DNA of 64,000 nucleotides from Muraenolepis orangiensis (taxonomy: Eukaryota > Chordata > Actinopteri > Gadiformes > Muraenolepididae). Position 1 is the stretch's first letter, and every line of letters starts with the position of its first letter. Shown here in pieces: positions 1-18,100 of the stretch. A model generated the notes under the pieces. That model was not told where the DNA came from. It was given only the letters and a program-made list of their open reading frames with translations, and did not search any database. The DNA is taken from contig CM051016.1 in NCBI GenBank assembly GCA_027704905.1, forward strand, positions 10,576,340-10,640,339. Reading direction: 5' to 3'. A program made the position numbers and the translations under genes.

Positions 1-1180
1 TATGGACGTCCAGGAGAAAAGGTCTTATTGCATTTTTCTGTAATCTTTTTTTTCTGGGTTTTTGTAGAAGTTAATCTTCCCGGTTCTCTGGGTTCTTCAT
101 AACTCCATAAATCTCCTTGATGCTCTGTTATTACTTCTCCTTTCAAAGAACCGCGAGGAGGAGGAGGTGCAGACAGTGAGATCAGACTGGTGAAGGTGAC
201 AGGGTCTTATCATGGAGTGTAGGGTTCTTCTTCACTCTCTGTTGTTAAGCCTGGGACTCAGCCTCCTTAAGGCTGAGACTCCGCCCCTTAAGACACTAGA
301 ACAGGCTTTTTTTTAAGGCTGGGACTCTACCCCCTGAAAGGCTGGACTCCGCCCCTTCAGACACTAGAACATGTGTGTTCTTAAGGCTGGGACTCTGCCC
401 TCTTAAGGCTGGGACTCCCCCCTTAAATGATATAACTCCGCCCCTTCAGACACTTGAACATGTGTGTTGCTAAGGCGAATGGGGAGTAAGCATTCCATTG
501 TACTTTTTGCAAATGGCAATAAAACATCTTGAATCTGTAATCTTGAAGGCTGAGACTCCGCCCCTTCAGACACTAGAACAGGTGTGTTTTTAAGGATGAG
601 ACTCCGCCCCTTCAGACTCTAGAACAGGTGTGTTTTTAAGGATGAGACTCCGCCCCTTCAGACTCTAGAACAGGTGTGTTTTTAAGGATGAGACTCCGCC
701 CCTTCAGACACTAGAACAGGTGTGTTTTTAAGGATGAGACTCCGCCCCTTCAGACTCTAGAACAGGTGTGTTTTTAAGGATGAGACTCCGCCCCTTCAGA
801 CTCTAGAACAGGTGTGTTTTTAAGGATGAGACTCCGCCCCTTCAGACACTAGAACAGGTGTGTTTTTAAGGATGAGACTCCGCCCCTTCAGACTCTAGAA
901 CAGGTGTGTTTTTAAGGATGAGACTCCGCCCCTTCAGACTCTAGAACAGGTGTGTTTTTAAGGATGAGACTCCGCCCCTTCAGACACTAGAACAGGTGTG
1001 TTTTTAAGGATGAGACTCCGCCCCTTCAGACACTAGAACAGGTGTGTTTTTAAGGATGAGACTCCGCCCCTTCAGACTCTAGAACAGGTGTGTTTTTAAG
1101 GATGAGACTCCGCCCCTTCAGACACTAGAACAGGTGTGTTTTTAAGGATGAGACTCCGCCCCTTCAGACACTAGAACAGG
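1..1180. repeat. 46-bp GC-box minisatellite in an fgfr3 intron
   Basis: From about 540 to 1180 a 46-bp unit repeats about 13 times with very little divergence. Each unit carries CTCCGCCCC, a GC-box (Sp/KLF-type) core, plus an AGAACAGGTGTG segment. Bases 1-540 hold older, degenerate copies mixed with unique intron sequence. The array ends only about 20 bp before the 3' splice site of the first fgfr3 exon in the window, and its last copy merges into that acceptor region. No exon is visible in 1-1202. Confidence 0.9.
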
Positions 1181-1202
1181 TGTTGTTTTTGCACCCAAGC
1201 AG

Positions 1203-4825
<3,623 letters not shown>

Positions 4826-7700
4826 GCCCTGCCCCTGGACTCAGGTCCTGGGACCAGGGACTCTTGTCTCTGGAACTTGGACTCCAGTCTCTGGGACTTG
4901 GACCCCTGTCTCTGGGACTTGGACTACGGTCTCTGGGACCTGGACTCCGGTCTTTGGGACCTGGACTCTGGTCTCTGGGACCCTGACTCATGTCTCTGGT
5001 CTCTGGATGAGCGAATGAAAATTTGCACACAACCATTGCTTCCTTTTGGATGTCTTCCTCCTCCTCTTCCTTGTCTTCCTCCTTCTCTTCTTCCTCTAAA
5101 AAGATGACATCTATTTTTATACTCGGCCAGTTTTCCTAAAGACACTCCGTGGAATCCAACCATTCCATGGCAAGGTGAACGTCACTTCCTGTCGCGGAGG
5201 AAGTGATATCAGAGCAGGGAATGAAGGCCATTGGTCAGATGCTGGCCAGTAAGTCTGGGCATTGAGCTGTGTTTTATATGATATGGTGGTCAGTACAAGA
5301 TTCCTCCAAGCAGAAACCCGGAACCGTTGGATCAAATCTCCAGTGTTTACATGAGACCGGACTCGAGGCTGCTACTCGAGGCTGCTAACTGGTTAGCTTG
5401 CGTTTTATTACCAAATAATCTGACTTCTGTGACCTTCACATGAGGAACAACCTTTCAGGGCCCCAAGTAAAAGCTGTAGTTTGAGTTTTGTATCTAGAAA
5501 ATGATTTTATTGTAAATATATAAATGCAAATATGTATCATAATGCTTTTCATGTACTTAAAACACAAAAACACATTTGTAAATTATTGTTTTAGATTTGA
5601 AGTGTTTCTAAATCCAGAACACTGTCATGGAAGACATGTAATCATTTTGAGTCACACAAGAAAGTTTATTTGAATAATTGATGTGTATATTTGTAAAGGT
5701 ATTTATAGACATAACATGTTTGAAAGATCTAGTTTAGAAGTGTAGTACTGTAAGCAAATATTTGTATTTTTTTGTAAGTTATTTTTCAGTAGAACATTTA
5801 CCATTTGTCTGTTTTGTTTGTTTACTGTAAAGAAAAAGAATGTATGAGGAAGAGGATGTTTCCATTTACCGACAAGAGGCTGATACCTCTTAGAGGAGCG
5901 AATCAGAGGCCTTCCTCATCTCCCTTCATGTGGAGTCACCCCTTCATGTGGAGTCACTCCTACATGTGGAGTCACTCCTTCATGTGGAGTCCCTCCTTCA
6001 TGTGGATTCACCCCTTCATGTGATTCAGCCCATGTCTTACCAGAAGCTTGGTGGTTCTGTCCATGTCTTACCAGAAGCTTGGTGGTTCTGTCCATGTCTT
6101 ACCAGAAGCTTGGTGGTTCTGTCCATGTCTTACCAGAAGCTTGGTGGTTCTGTCCATGTCTTTCCAGAAGCTGGGTGGTCGGTTCTCTCCTGAAGCTCAA
6201 TGTATCTTCTGGTTGTTTTTTACGTTGCTAATGTCTTCTCCACAAAAGATGATTTGTTGACCCAACGTTCTTCAAGCGAACTGCGCAAAGAACATTGTAG
6301 AAATACACTAAATAGAACTACCACGCTGTGGAGCTCCTGGTCTGTGATCTTAGAAAACGGCCTCAGTACCTCAATTAATATGAAGGAGTTATGTCTCATG
6401 TGTCTTATCATGTGTCATGTGTCTTATCATGTGTCATGTGTCATATATCATGTGTTTTCTCATGCATCATGTGTCATGCGTCATGTATGTGTGTCTTATC
6501 ATGTGTCTTAACAGGTGTCATGTCATGTATCATGCGTCTTAACAGGTGTCATGTCATGTATCATGTGTCTTATCATGTGTCTTAACAGGTGTCATGTATC
6601 ATGTGTCTTATCATGTGTTTTATCATGCTGTGCAAAATGAGTGTCTGAACCAAAGAGAGAGAGGGTTGGTGGAGCGACGGATCACAGGATTGGTTAGACT
6701 CTCCTCCTTGATGTCTTCTCTGATTGGTCAGACTCTCCTCCTTAATGTCTCCTCTGATTGGTCAGACTCTCCTCCTTAATGTCTCCTCTCATTGGTCAGA
6801 CTCTCCTCCTTGATCTCTCCTCTCATTGGTCAGAATAGACTTGTTATTTAGGGTTACAATTGGAGACATGAGGACAGGATCAACCGCTGGTTGATGAGAA
6901 AGAGGAAGGGTTAGGGTTGGATGATGGATGATTCAGATGCTTCAGTCACGCTAACAGCCTGCTTTAGCTTTAGCCACAAGGTTGTCTTAGCCTGGGATGA
7001 TGAGTCAAGTCATTCTACTGAACCTCTCCCTGGGTGACAGTTGTTCAGCACTGACTGTTTACAATATTGTCTGTCTGTCTCTCTGTTTGTCTGTCTCTCT
7101 CTGTCGTTTTCTCTCTCTGTCTGTCTCCATCCGTCTGTCTCTGTCTGTCATTCCGTCTGTCTCTGTCCGTCTGTCTGTCTGCCTGACTGTCTGCCTGTCG
7201 GTGAATGATATTTAGGATGGGTCATATTAATAATTCATCAGCTACTTCAGGTCTGATCTACAGTTTAAAAACATCATCTCTGGTCTCTGCTGATTATTTA
7301 TTGGATGTTTGAGGCGAGGAGCAGTGGGTTAGTTAACTAGTTACCAATAAACTAGTTCATTTGTAACTAGTTAACTAGTAACACATCACTAACTACCTTC
7401 ACATTTGTTTCTGTTTGTTTTTGATCACGTTTTGTTTTGATGTTGTGGAACCAGCAGCTAAAACCCCAACAGAGTTCTTAAATATTAATTTATAGTTAAA
7501 TATAGTTTCATGTGTTTTATCACAGTCTGACAAAGGTTGGTTCTGTTTGTGTTTGGATTTCCATTCCACTTCCAGATGTCCTGTCCCATCAATATTATTA
7601 TTATTATTATAATTATTATTTTATTTTTATGAGGGCAGACTTTGATTTGATTTGATTTTCCCAGTGTTCATGTTTTTAATAAATCAGTGGAGCAATATTT
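4826..7700 (+). other. fgfr3: fgfr3 3' untranslated region
   Basis: This stretch runs from the stop codon to a poly(A) signal and has no credible ORF. It holds several minisatellites: a 21-bp GGGACTTGGACTCCGGTCTCT unit at ~4841-5010; a 19-bp CTTCATGTGGAGTCACTC unit at ~5925-6020; a 31-bp unit with CCAGAAGCTTGGTGG at ~6030-6175; CATGTGTCTTATCATG repeats at ~6390-6640; a 33-bp unit with ATTGGTCAGACTCTCC at ~6690-6830; and a CTGT-rich stretch at ~7060-7205. The 3' end is inferred from the signal at 7678. Confidence 0.7.
7678..7683 (+). promoter_or_regulatory. fgfr3: Poly(A) signal AATAAA (fgfr3)
   Basis: A canonical AATAAA is followed within about 20-40 bp by a GT/T-rich stretch (CTCTGTGTCTGTATTT). 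It sits just before the large intergenic satellites begin. Confidence 0.65.
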
Positions 7701-7729
7701 TGACTCTGTGTCTGTATTTATCTGAACCA

Positions 7730-9180
7730 ACATCCTACCAACACTCTACACATCCTACTAACACACTACACAGCCTACCAACACTCTACACAGCCTACTA
7801 CCACACTACACAGCCTACTAACACACTACACAGTCTACCAACACTCTACACAGCCTACTAACACACTACACAGCCTACCAACACTCTACACAGCCTACTA
7901 ACACACTACACAGTCTACCAACACTCTACACAGCCTACCAACACTCTACCCAGCCTACTAACACACTACACAGTTTACCAACACTCTACACAGCCTACTA
8001 ACACACTACACAGCCTACTAACACACTACACAGCCTACCAACACTCTACACAGCCTACTAACACACTACACAGCCTACCAACACTCTACACAGCCTACTA
8101 ACACTCTACACAGACTACTAACACACTACACAGCCTACTAACACACTACACAGCCTACTAACACACTACACAGCCTACCAACACTCTACACAGCCTACTA
8201 ACACACTACACAGTCTACCAACACTCTACACAGCCTACTAACACACTACACAGCCTACTAACACACTACACGTCCTACCAACACACTACACATCCTACTA
8301 ACACACTACACAGCCTACCAACACTCTACACAGCCTACTAACACTCTACACATCCTACTAACACACTACACAGCCTACCAACACTCTACACAGCCTACTA
8401 CCACACTACACAGCCTACTAACACACTACACAGTCTACCAACACTCTACACAGCCTACTAACACACTACACAGCCTACCAACACTCTACACAGCCTACTA
8501 ACACACTACACAGTCTACCAACACTCTACACAGCCTACCAACACTCTACCCAGCCTACTAACACACTACACAGTTTACCAACACTCTACACAGCCTACTA
8601 ACACACTACACAGCCTACTAACACACTACACAGCCTACCAACACTCTACACAGCCTACTAACACACTACACAGCCTACCAACACTCTACACAGCCTACTA
8701 ACACTCTACACAGACTACTAACACACTACACAGCCTACTAACACACTACACAGCCTACTAACACACTACACAGCCTACCAACACTCTACACAGCCTACTA
8801 ACACACTACACAGTCTACCAACACTCTACACAGCCTACTAACACACTACACAGCCTACTAACACACTACACGTCCTACCAACACACTACACATCCTACTA
8901 ACACACTACACAGCCTACCAACACTCTACACAGCCTACTAACACACTACACATCCTACTAACACTATACACAGCCTACTAACACACTACACAGCCTACTA
9001 ACACACTACACAGCCTACTAACACACTACACAGCCTACCAACACTCTACACAGCCTACTAACACACTACACAGCCTACCAACACTCTACACAGCCTACTA
9101 ACACTCTACACAGACTACTAACACACTACACAGCCTACTAACACACTACACAGCCTACCAACACATTACATAGCCTACTA
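7730..9180. repeat. 20/40-bp minisatellite with 600-bp higher-order period
   Basis: Tandem ACACTCTACACAGCCTACTA / ACACACTACACAGCCTACCA units fill about 1.45 kb. Rare variants recur exactly 600 bp apart (CTCTACCC near 7946 and 8546; GTTTACCA near 7973 and 8573; CGTCCTACC near 8271 and 8871), so a 600-bp block was duplicated. Confidence 0.95.
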
Positions 9181-12100
9181 TCACCTTGTGTTCCTGGTGT
9201 CCTGGTGTAGTTTGAGATGTGTTCCTGGTGTCCTGGTGTAGTTTGAAATTGGTTCCTGGTGTCCTGGTGTAGTTTGAAAAGGGGTTCTGGTGTCCTGGTG
9301 TAGTTTGAGATGTGTTCCTGGTGTCCTGGTGTAGCTTGAGATGTGTTCCTGGTGTCCTGGTGTAGTTTGAGATGTGTTTCTGGTGTCCTGGTACAGTTTG
9401 AGATGTGTTCCTGGTGTCCTGGTGTAGTTTGATATGTGTTCCTGGTGTCCTGGTGTAGTTTGAGATGTGTTCCTGGTGTCCTGGTGTAGTTTGAAATGGG
9501 TTACTGGTGTCCTGGTATAGTTGGAAATGGGGTTATGGTGTCCTGGTGTAGTTTGAGATATGTTCCTGGTGTCCTGGTGTAGTTTGAGATGTGTTCCTGG
9601 TGTCCTGGTGTAGTTTGAGATGTGTTTCTGGTGTCCTGGTACAGTTTGAGATGTGTTCCTGGTGTCCTGGTGTAGTTTGAGATGTGTTCCTGGTGTCCTG
9701 CTCCAGTCTGAGATATGTTCCTGGTGTCCTGCTCCAGTCTGAGATGTGTTCCTGGTGTCCTGGTGTAGTTTGAGATGAGTTCATGGTGTCCATGTGTAGT
9801 TTGAAATTGGTTCCTGGTGTCCTGGTGTAGTTTGAAATGGGGTTCTGGTGTCCTGGTGTAGTTTGAGATATGTTCCTGGTGTCCTGGTGTAGTTTGAGAT
9901 GTGTTCCTGGTGTCATGGTGTAGTTTGAGATGTGTCCTGGTGTAGTTTGAGATGTGTTCCTAGTGTCCTGGTGTATTTTGAGATGTGTTCCTGGTGTCCT
10001 GGTACAGTTTGAGATGTGTTCCTGGTGTCGTTTGAGATGTGTGTCTGATGTCCTGGTGTAGTTTGAAATGGGGTTCTGGTGTCCTGGTGTAGTTTGAGAT
10101 GTGTTCCTGGTGCCCTGGTGTAGTTTGAGATGTGTTCCTGGTGTCCTGCTTCAGTCTGAGATGTGTTCCTAGTGTCCTGGTGTAGTTTGAGATGTGTTTT
10201 TGGTGTAGTTTGAGATGTGTTCCTGGTGTCCTGCTCCAGTCTGAGATGTGTTCCTGGTGTCCTGGTGTAGTTTGAGATGTGTTCCTGGTGTCCTGGTGTA
10301 GTTTGAGATGAGTTCCTGGTGTCCTGGTACAGTTTGAGATGTGTTCCTGGTGTCCTGGTGTAGTTTGAAATGGGGTTCTGGTGACCTGGTGTAGTTTGAG
10401 AAATGTTCCTGGTGTCCTGGTGTAGTTTGAGATGTGTTCTTGGTGTCCTTGTGTAGTTTGAGATGTGTTCCTGGTGTCCTGCTCCAGTCTGAGATGTGTT
10501 CCTGGTGTCCTGGTGTAGTTTGAGATGAGTTCATGGTGTCCATGTGTAGTTTGAAATTGGTTCCTGGTGTCCTGGTGTAGTTTGAAATGGGGTTCTGGTG
10601 TCCTGGTGTAGTTTGAGATATGTTCCTGGTGTCCTGGTGTAGTTTGAGATGTGTTCCTGGTGTCATGGTGTAGTTTGAGATGTGTCCTGGTGTAGTTTGA
10701 GATGTGTTCCTAGTGTCCTGGTGTATTTTGAGATGTGTTCCTGGTGTCCTGGTACAGTTTGAGATGTGTTCCTGGTGTCGTTTGAGATGTGTGTCTGATG
10801 TCCTGGTGTAGTTGAATGGGTTCTGTGTCCTGGTGTAGTTTGAGATGTGTTCCTGGTGCCCTGGTGTAGTTTGAGATGTGTTCCTGGTGTCCTGCTTCAG
10901 TCTGAGATGTGTTCCTAGTGTCCTGGTGTAGTTTGAGATGTGTTTTTGGTGTAGTTTGAGATGTGTTCCTGGTGTCCTGCTCCAGTCTGAGATGTGTTCC
11001 TGGTGTCCTGGTGTAGTTTGAGATGTGTTCCTGGTGTCCTGGTGTAGTTTGAGATGAGTTCCTGGTGTCCTGGTACAGTTTGAGATGTGTTCCTGGTGTC
11101 CTGGTGTAGTTTGAAATGGGGTTCTGGTGACCTGGTGTAGTTTGAGAAATGTTCCTGGTGTCCTGGTGTAGTTTGAGATGTGTTCTTGGTGTCCTTGTGT
11201 AGTTTGAGATGTGTTCCTGGTGTCCTGCTCCAGTCTGAGATGTGTTCCTGGTGTCCTGGTGTAGTTTGAGATGAGTTCATGGTGTCCATGTGTAGTTTGA
11301 GATGTGTTCCTGGTTACCTGGTGTAGTTTAAGATGTGTTCCTGGTGTCCTGGTGTAGTTTGAGATGTTATTACTGTTGTCCTGGTGTAGTTTGAGATGTG
11401 GTCCTGGTGTCCTGGTGTAGTTTGAGATGTGTTCCTGGTGTCCTGGTGTAGTTTGAGATGTGTTTCTGGTGTAGTTTGAGATGTGTGTCTGGTGTCCTGG
11501 TGTAGTTTGAGATGTGTTCCTGGTGTCCTGCTTCAGTCTGAGATGTGTTCCTAGTGTCCTGGTGTAGTTTGAGATGTGTTACATGTGTCTTGGTGCAGTT
11601 AGAGATGTGTTCCTAGTGTCCTGGTGTAGTTTGAGATGTGTTCCTGGTGCACTTTGAGATGTGTTCCTGGTTTCCTGGTGCAGTTTGAGATGTGTTCCTG
11701 GTGTAGTTTGAGATGTTTTCCTGGTGTCCTGGTGTAGTTTGAGATGTGTTCCTGTTTTCCTGGTGTAGTTTGAGATGTGTTCCTGGTTTCCTGGTGCAGT
11801 TTGAGATGTGTTCCTGGTGTAGTTTGAGATGTGTTCCTGGTGTAGTTTGAGATGTGTTCCTGTTGTCCTGCTTCAGTTTGAGATGTGTTCCTGGTGTAGT
11901 TTGAGATGTGTTCCTGGTGTCCTGGTGTAGTTTGAGATGTGTTCCTGGTGTAGTTTGAGATGTGTGTCTGATGTCCTGGTGTAGTTTGAAATGGGGTTCT
12001 GGTGTCCTGGTGTAGTTTGAAATGGGGTTCTGGTGTCCTGGTGTAGTTTGAGATGTGTTCCTGGTGTAGTTTGAGATGTGTTTCATGTGTCTTGGTGCAG

Positions 12101-15100
12101 TTAGAGATGTGTTCCTAGTGTCCTGGTGTAGTTTGAGATGTGTTCCTGGTGCAGTTTGAGATGTGTTCCTGGTTTCCTGGTGCAGTTTGAGATGTGTTCC
12201 TGGTGTAGTTTGAGATGTTTTCCTGGTGTCCTGGTGTAGTTTGAGATGTGTTCCTGTTGTCCTGGTGTAGTTTGAGATGTGTTCCTGGTTTCCTGGTGCA
12301 GTTTGAGATGTGTTCCTGGTGTAGTTTGAGATGTGTTCCTGGTGTAGTTTGAGATGTGTTCCTGTTGTCCTGCTTCAGTTTGAGATGTGTTCCTGGTGTA
12401 GTTTGAGATATGTTCCTGGTGTCCTGGTGTAGTTTGAGATGTGTTCCTGGTGTAGTTTGAGATGTGTGTCTGATGTCCTGGTGTAGTTTGAAATGGGGTT
12501 CTGGTGTCCTGGTGTAGTTTGAAATGGGGTTCTGGTGTCCTGGTGTAGTTTGAGATGTGTTCCTGGTGTCCTGCTTCAGTCTGAGATGTGTTCCTAGTGT
12601 CCTGGTGTAGTTTGAGATGTGTTCCTGGTGTAGTTTGAGATGTGTGTCATGTGTCCTGGTGTAGTTTGAGATGTTTTCCTGGTGTCCTGGTGTAGTTTGA
12701 GATGTGTTCCTGGTTTCCTGGTGCGGTTTGAGATGTGTTCCTGGTGTAGTTTGAGATGTGTTCCTGGTGTCCTGGTGTAGTTTGAGATGTGTTCCTGGTG
12801 TCCTGCTTCAGTCTGAGATGTGTTCCTGGTGTCCTGGTAAGGTTTGAGATGTGTTCCTGGTGTAGTTTGAGATGTGTTCCTGGTGTCCTGGTGTAGTTTG
12901 AGATGTGTGTCTGGTGTAGTTTGAGATGTGTGTCTGGTGTCCTGGTGTAGTTTGAGATGTGTTCCTGGTGTCCTGCTTCAGTCTGAGATGTGTTCCTAGT
13001 GTCCTGGTGTAGTTTGAGATGTGTTCCTGGTGTAGTTTGAGATGTGTTTCATGTGTCTTGGTGCAGTTTGAGATGTGTTCCTAGTGTCCTGGTGTAGTTT
13101 GAGATGTGTTCCTGGTGCAGTTTGAGATGTGTTCCTGGTGTAGTTTGAGATGTTTTCCTGGTGTCCTGGTGTAGTTTGAGATGTGTTCCTGTTGTCCTGG
13201 TGTAGTTTGAGATGTGTTCCTGGTGTAGTTTGAGATGTGTTTCATGTGTCTTGGTGCAGTTAGAGATGTGTTCCTAGTGTCCTGGTGTAGTTTGAGATGT
13301 GTTCCTGGTGCAGTTTGAGATGTGTTCCTGGTTTCCTGGTGCAGTTTGAGATGTGTTCCTGGTGTAGTTTGAGATGTTTTCCTGGTGTCCTGGTGTAGTT
13401 TGAGATGTGTTCCTGTTGTCCTGGTGTAGTTTGAGATGTGTTCCTGGTTTCCTGGTGCAGTTTGAGATGTGTTCCTGGTGTAGTTTGAGATGTGTTCCTG
13501 GTGTAGTTTGAGATGTGTTCCTGTTGTCCTGCTTCAGTTTGAGATGTGTTCCTGGTGTAGTTTGAGATGTGTTCCTGGTGTCCTGGTGTAGTTTGAGATG
13601 TGTTTCTGGTGTAGTTTGAGATGTGTGTCTGATGTCCTGGTGTAGTTTGAAATGGGGTTCTGGTGTCCTGGTGTAGTTTGAAATGGGGTTCTGGTGTCCT
13701 GGTGTAGTTTGAGATGTGTTCCTGGTGTCCTGCTTCAGTCTGAGATGTGTTCCTAGTGTCCTGGTGTAGTTTGAGATGTGTTCCTGGTGTAGTTTGAGAT
13801 GTGTGTCATGTGTCCTGGTGTAGTTTGAGATGTTTCCTGGTGTCCTGGTGTAGTTTGAGATGTGTTCCTGGTTTCCTGGTGCGGTTTGAGATGTGTTCCT
13901 GGTGTAGTTTGAGATGTGTTCCTGGTGTCCTGGTGTAGTTTGAGATGTGTTCCTGGTGTCCTGCTTCAGTCTGAGATGTGTTCCTGGTGTCCTGGTAAGG
14001 TTTGAGATGTGTTCCTGGTGTAGTTTGAGATGTGTTCCTGGTGTCCTGGTGTAGTTTGAGATGTGTGTCTGGTGTAGTTTGAGATGTGTGTCTGGTGTCC
14101 TGGTGTAGTTTGAGATGTGTTCCTGGTGTCCTGCTTCAGTCTGAGATGTGTTCCTAGTGTCCTGGTGTAGTTTGAGATGTGTTCCTGGTGTAGTTTGAGA
14201 TGTGTTCCTGTTGTCCTGGTGTAGTTTGAGATGTGTTCCTGTTGTCCTGGTGTAGTTTGAGATGTGTTCCTGTTGTCCTGGTGTAGTTTGAGATGTGTTC
14301 CTGTTGTCCTGGTGTACTTTGAGATGTGTTCCTGGTTTCCTGGTGCAGTTTGAGATGTGTTCCTGGTGTAGTTTGAGATGTGTTCCTGTTGTCCTGGTAC
14401 AGTTTGAGATGTGTTCCTGGTGTAGTTTGAGATGTGTTCCTGGTGTCCTGGTGTAGTTTGAGATGTGTTCCAGGTGTAGTTTGAGATGTGTGTCTGATGT
14501 CCTGGTGTAGTTTGAAATGGGGTTCTGGTGTCCTGGTGTAGTTTGAGATGTGTTCCTGGTGCCCTGGTGTAGTTTGAGATGTGTTCCTGGTGTCCTGCTT
14601 CAGTCTGAAATGTGTTCCTAGTGTCCTGGTGTAGTTTGAGATGTGTTCCTGGTGTAGTTTGAGATGTGTGTCATGTGTCCTGGTGTAGTTTGAGATGTGT
14701 TCCTGGTGTCCTGGTGTAGTTTGAGATGTGTTCCTGGTGTCCTGGTGTAGTTTGAGATGTGTTCCTGGTGTCCTGGTGTAGTTTGAGATGTGTTCCTGGT
14801 GTCCTGGTAAGGTTTGAGATGTGTTCCTGGTGTAGTTTGAGATGTGTTCCTGGTGTCCTGGTGCAGTTTGAGATGTGTTCCTGGTGTAGTTTGAGATGTG
14901 TTCCTGGTGTAGTTTGAGATGTGTTCCTGGTTTCCTGGTGCAGTTTGAGATGTGTTCCTGGTGTAGTTTGAGATGTGTTCCTGGTGTCCTGGTGTAGTTT
15001 GAGATGTGTTCCTGGTTTCCTGGTGCAGTTTGAGATGTGTTCCTGGTGTCCTGGTGTAGTTTGAGATGTGTTCCTGGTGTCCTGGTGTAGTTTGAGATGT

Positions 15101-18100
15101 GTTTATGGTATCCTAGTGTAGTTTGAAATGGGTTCCTGGTGTCCTGGTATAGTTTGAAATGGGGTTCTGGTGTCCTGGTGTAGTTTGAGATGTGTTCCTG
15201 GTGTCCTGGTGTAGTTTAAGATGTGTTCCTGGTGTCTTGGTGTAGTTTGAGATGTGTGTCTGGTGTAGTTTGAGATGTGTGTCTGGTGTCCTGGTGTAGT
15301 TTGAGATGTGTTCCTGGTGTCTTGGTGTAGTTTGAGATGTGTTCCTGGTGTCCTGCTTCAGTCTGAGATGTGTTCCTAGTGTCCTGGTGTAGTTTGAGAT
15401 GTGTTCCTGGTGTAGTTTGAGATGTGTTTCATGTGTCTTGGTGCAGTTTGAGATGTGTTCCTGGTTTCCTGGTGCAGTTTGAGATGTGTTCCTGGTGTAG
15501 TTTGAGATGTTTTCCTGGTGTCCTGGTGTAGTTTGAGATGTGTTCCTGTTGTCCTGGTGTAGTTTGAGATGTGTTCCTGTTGTCCTGGTGCAGTTTGAGA
15601 TGTGTTCCTGTTGTCCTGGTGTAGTTTGAGATGTGTTCCTGTTGTCCTGGTGCAGTTTGAGATGTGTTCCTGTTGTCCTGGTACAGTTTGACATGTGTTC
15701 CTGGTGTAGTTTGAGATGTGTTCCTGTTGTCCTGGTACAGTTTGAGATGTGTTCCTGGTGTAGTTTGAGATGTGTGTCTGATGCCCTGGTGTAGTTTGAA
15801 ATGGGGTTCTGGTGTCCTGGTGTAGTTTGAGATGTGTTCCTGGGGTCCAGGGACAGTTTGAGATGTGTTCCTGGTGTCCTGGTGTAGTTTGATATGTGTT
15901 CCTGGGGTCCAGGGACAGTTTGAGATGTGTTCCTGGTGTAGTTTGGGATGTGTCTGGTGTCTTGGTGTAGTTTGAGATGTGTTCCTAGTGTCCTGGTGTA
16001 GTTTGAGATGTGTTCCTGGTGTAGTTTGAGATGTGTGTCATGTGTCCTGGTGTAGTTTGAGATGTGTTCCTGGTGTCCTGCTTCAGTCTGAGATGTGTTC
16101 CTAGTGTCCTGGTGTAGTTTGAGATGTGTTCCTGGTGTAGTTTGAGATGTGTGTCATGTGTCCTGGTGTAGTTTGAGATGTGTTCCTGGTGTCCTGGTGT
16201 AGTTTGAGATGTGTTCCTGGTTTCCTGGTGTACTTTAAGATGTGTGTCTGGTGTCCTGGTGCAGTTAGAGATGTGTTCCTGATGTCCTGGTGTAGTTTGA
16301 GATGTGTTCCTGGTTTCCTGGTGTAGTTTGAGATGTGTTCCTGGTGTCCTGCTTCAGTCTGAGATGTGTTCCTAGTGTCCTGGTGTAGTTTGAGATGTGT
16401 TCCTGGTGTAGTTTGAGATGTGTGTCTGGTGTCCTGGTGTAGTTTGAGATGTGTTCCTAGTGTCCTGGTGTAGTTTGAGATGTGTTCCTGGTTTCCTGGT
16501 GCAGTTTGAGATGTGTTCCTGGTGTAGTTTGAGATGTGTTCCTGGTGTCCTGGTACAGTTTGAGATGTGTTCCTGGTGTAGTTTGAGATGTGTGTCTGAT
16601 GTCCTGGTGTAGTTTGAAATGGGGTTCTGGTGTCCTGGTGTAGTTTGAGATGTGTTCCTGGTGTCCTGGTGTAGTTTGAGATGTGTTCCTGGTTTCCTGG
16701 TGCAGTTTGAGATGTGTTCCTGGTGTAGTTTGAGATGTGTTCCTGGTGTCCTGGTGTAGTTTGAGATGTGTTCCTGGTTTCCTGGTGCAGTTTGAGATGT
16801 GTTCCTAGTGTCCTGTTGTAAATTGAGATGTGTTCCTGGTGTAGTTTGAGATGTGTGTCATGTGTCCTGGTGTAGTTTGAGATGTGTTCCTGGTGTCCTG
16901 CTTCAGTCTGAGATGTGTTCCTAGTGTCCTGGTGTAGTTTGAGATGTGTTCCTGGTGTAGTTTGAGATGTGTGTCATGTGTCCTGGTGTAGTTTGAGATG
17001 TGTTCCTGGTGTCCTGGTGTAGTTTGAGATGTGTTCCTGGTTTCCTGGTGCAGTTTGAGATGTGTTCCTGGTGTAGTTTGAGATGTGTGTCTGGTGTCCT
17101 GGTGTAGTTTGAGATGTGTTCCTGGTGTCCTGCTTCAGTCTGAGATGTGTTCCTAGTGTCTTGGTGTAGTTTGAGATGTGTTTCTGGTGTAGTTTGAGAT
17201 GTGTCTGGTGTCCTGGTGTAGTTTGAGATGTGTTCCTGGTGTCCTGCTTCAGTCTGAGATGTGTTCCTAGTGTCCTGGTGTAGTTTGAGATGTGTTCCTG
17301 GTTTCCTGGTGTAGTTTGAGATGTGTTCCTGGTGTCCTGTGTAGTTTGAGATGTGTTCCTGTGTCCTGGTGTAGTTTGAGATGTGTTCCTGGTGTCCTGG
17401 TGTAGTTTGAGATGTGTTCCTGGTGTAGTTTGAGATGTGTTCCTGGTGTCCTGGTGTAGTTTGAGATGTGTTCTGGTGTCCTGGTGTAGTTGAGATGTGT
17501 TCCTGTTGTCCTGGTGTAGTTTGAGATGTGTTCCTGGTGTAGTTTGAGATGTGTTCCTGTTGTCCTGGTGTAGTTTGAGATGTGTGTCTGGTGTCCTGGT
17601 GTAGTTGAGATGTGTTCCTGGTGTCCTGGTGTAGTTTGAGATGTGTTCCTGGTTTCCTGGTGCAGTTTGAGATGTGTTCCTGGTGTAGTTTGAGATGTGT
17701 TCCTGTTGTCCTGGTGTAGTTTGAGATGTGTGTCTGGTGCCTGGTGTAGTTGAGATGTGTTCCTGGTGTCCTGGTGTAGTTTGAGATGTGTTCCTGGTTC
17801 CTGGTGCAGTTTGAGATGTGTTCCTGGTGTAGTTTGAGATGTGTCTGTGTCTGGTGTAGTTTGAGATGTGTTCCTGGTGTCCTGGTGTAGTTTGAGATGT
17901 GTTCCTGTGTCCTGGTGTAGTTTGAGATGTGTTCCTGGTGTCCTGGTGTAGTTTGAGATGTGTTCCTGGTGTAGTTTGAGATGTGTTCCTGTTGTCCTGG
18001 TGCAGTTTGAGATGTGTTCCTGGTGTAGTTTGAGATGTGTTCCTGGTGTCCTGGTGTAGTTTGAGATGTGTTCCTGGTGTAGTTTGAGATGTGTTCCTGT

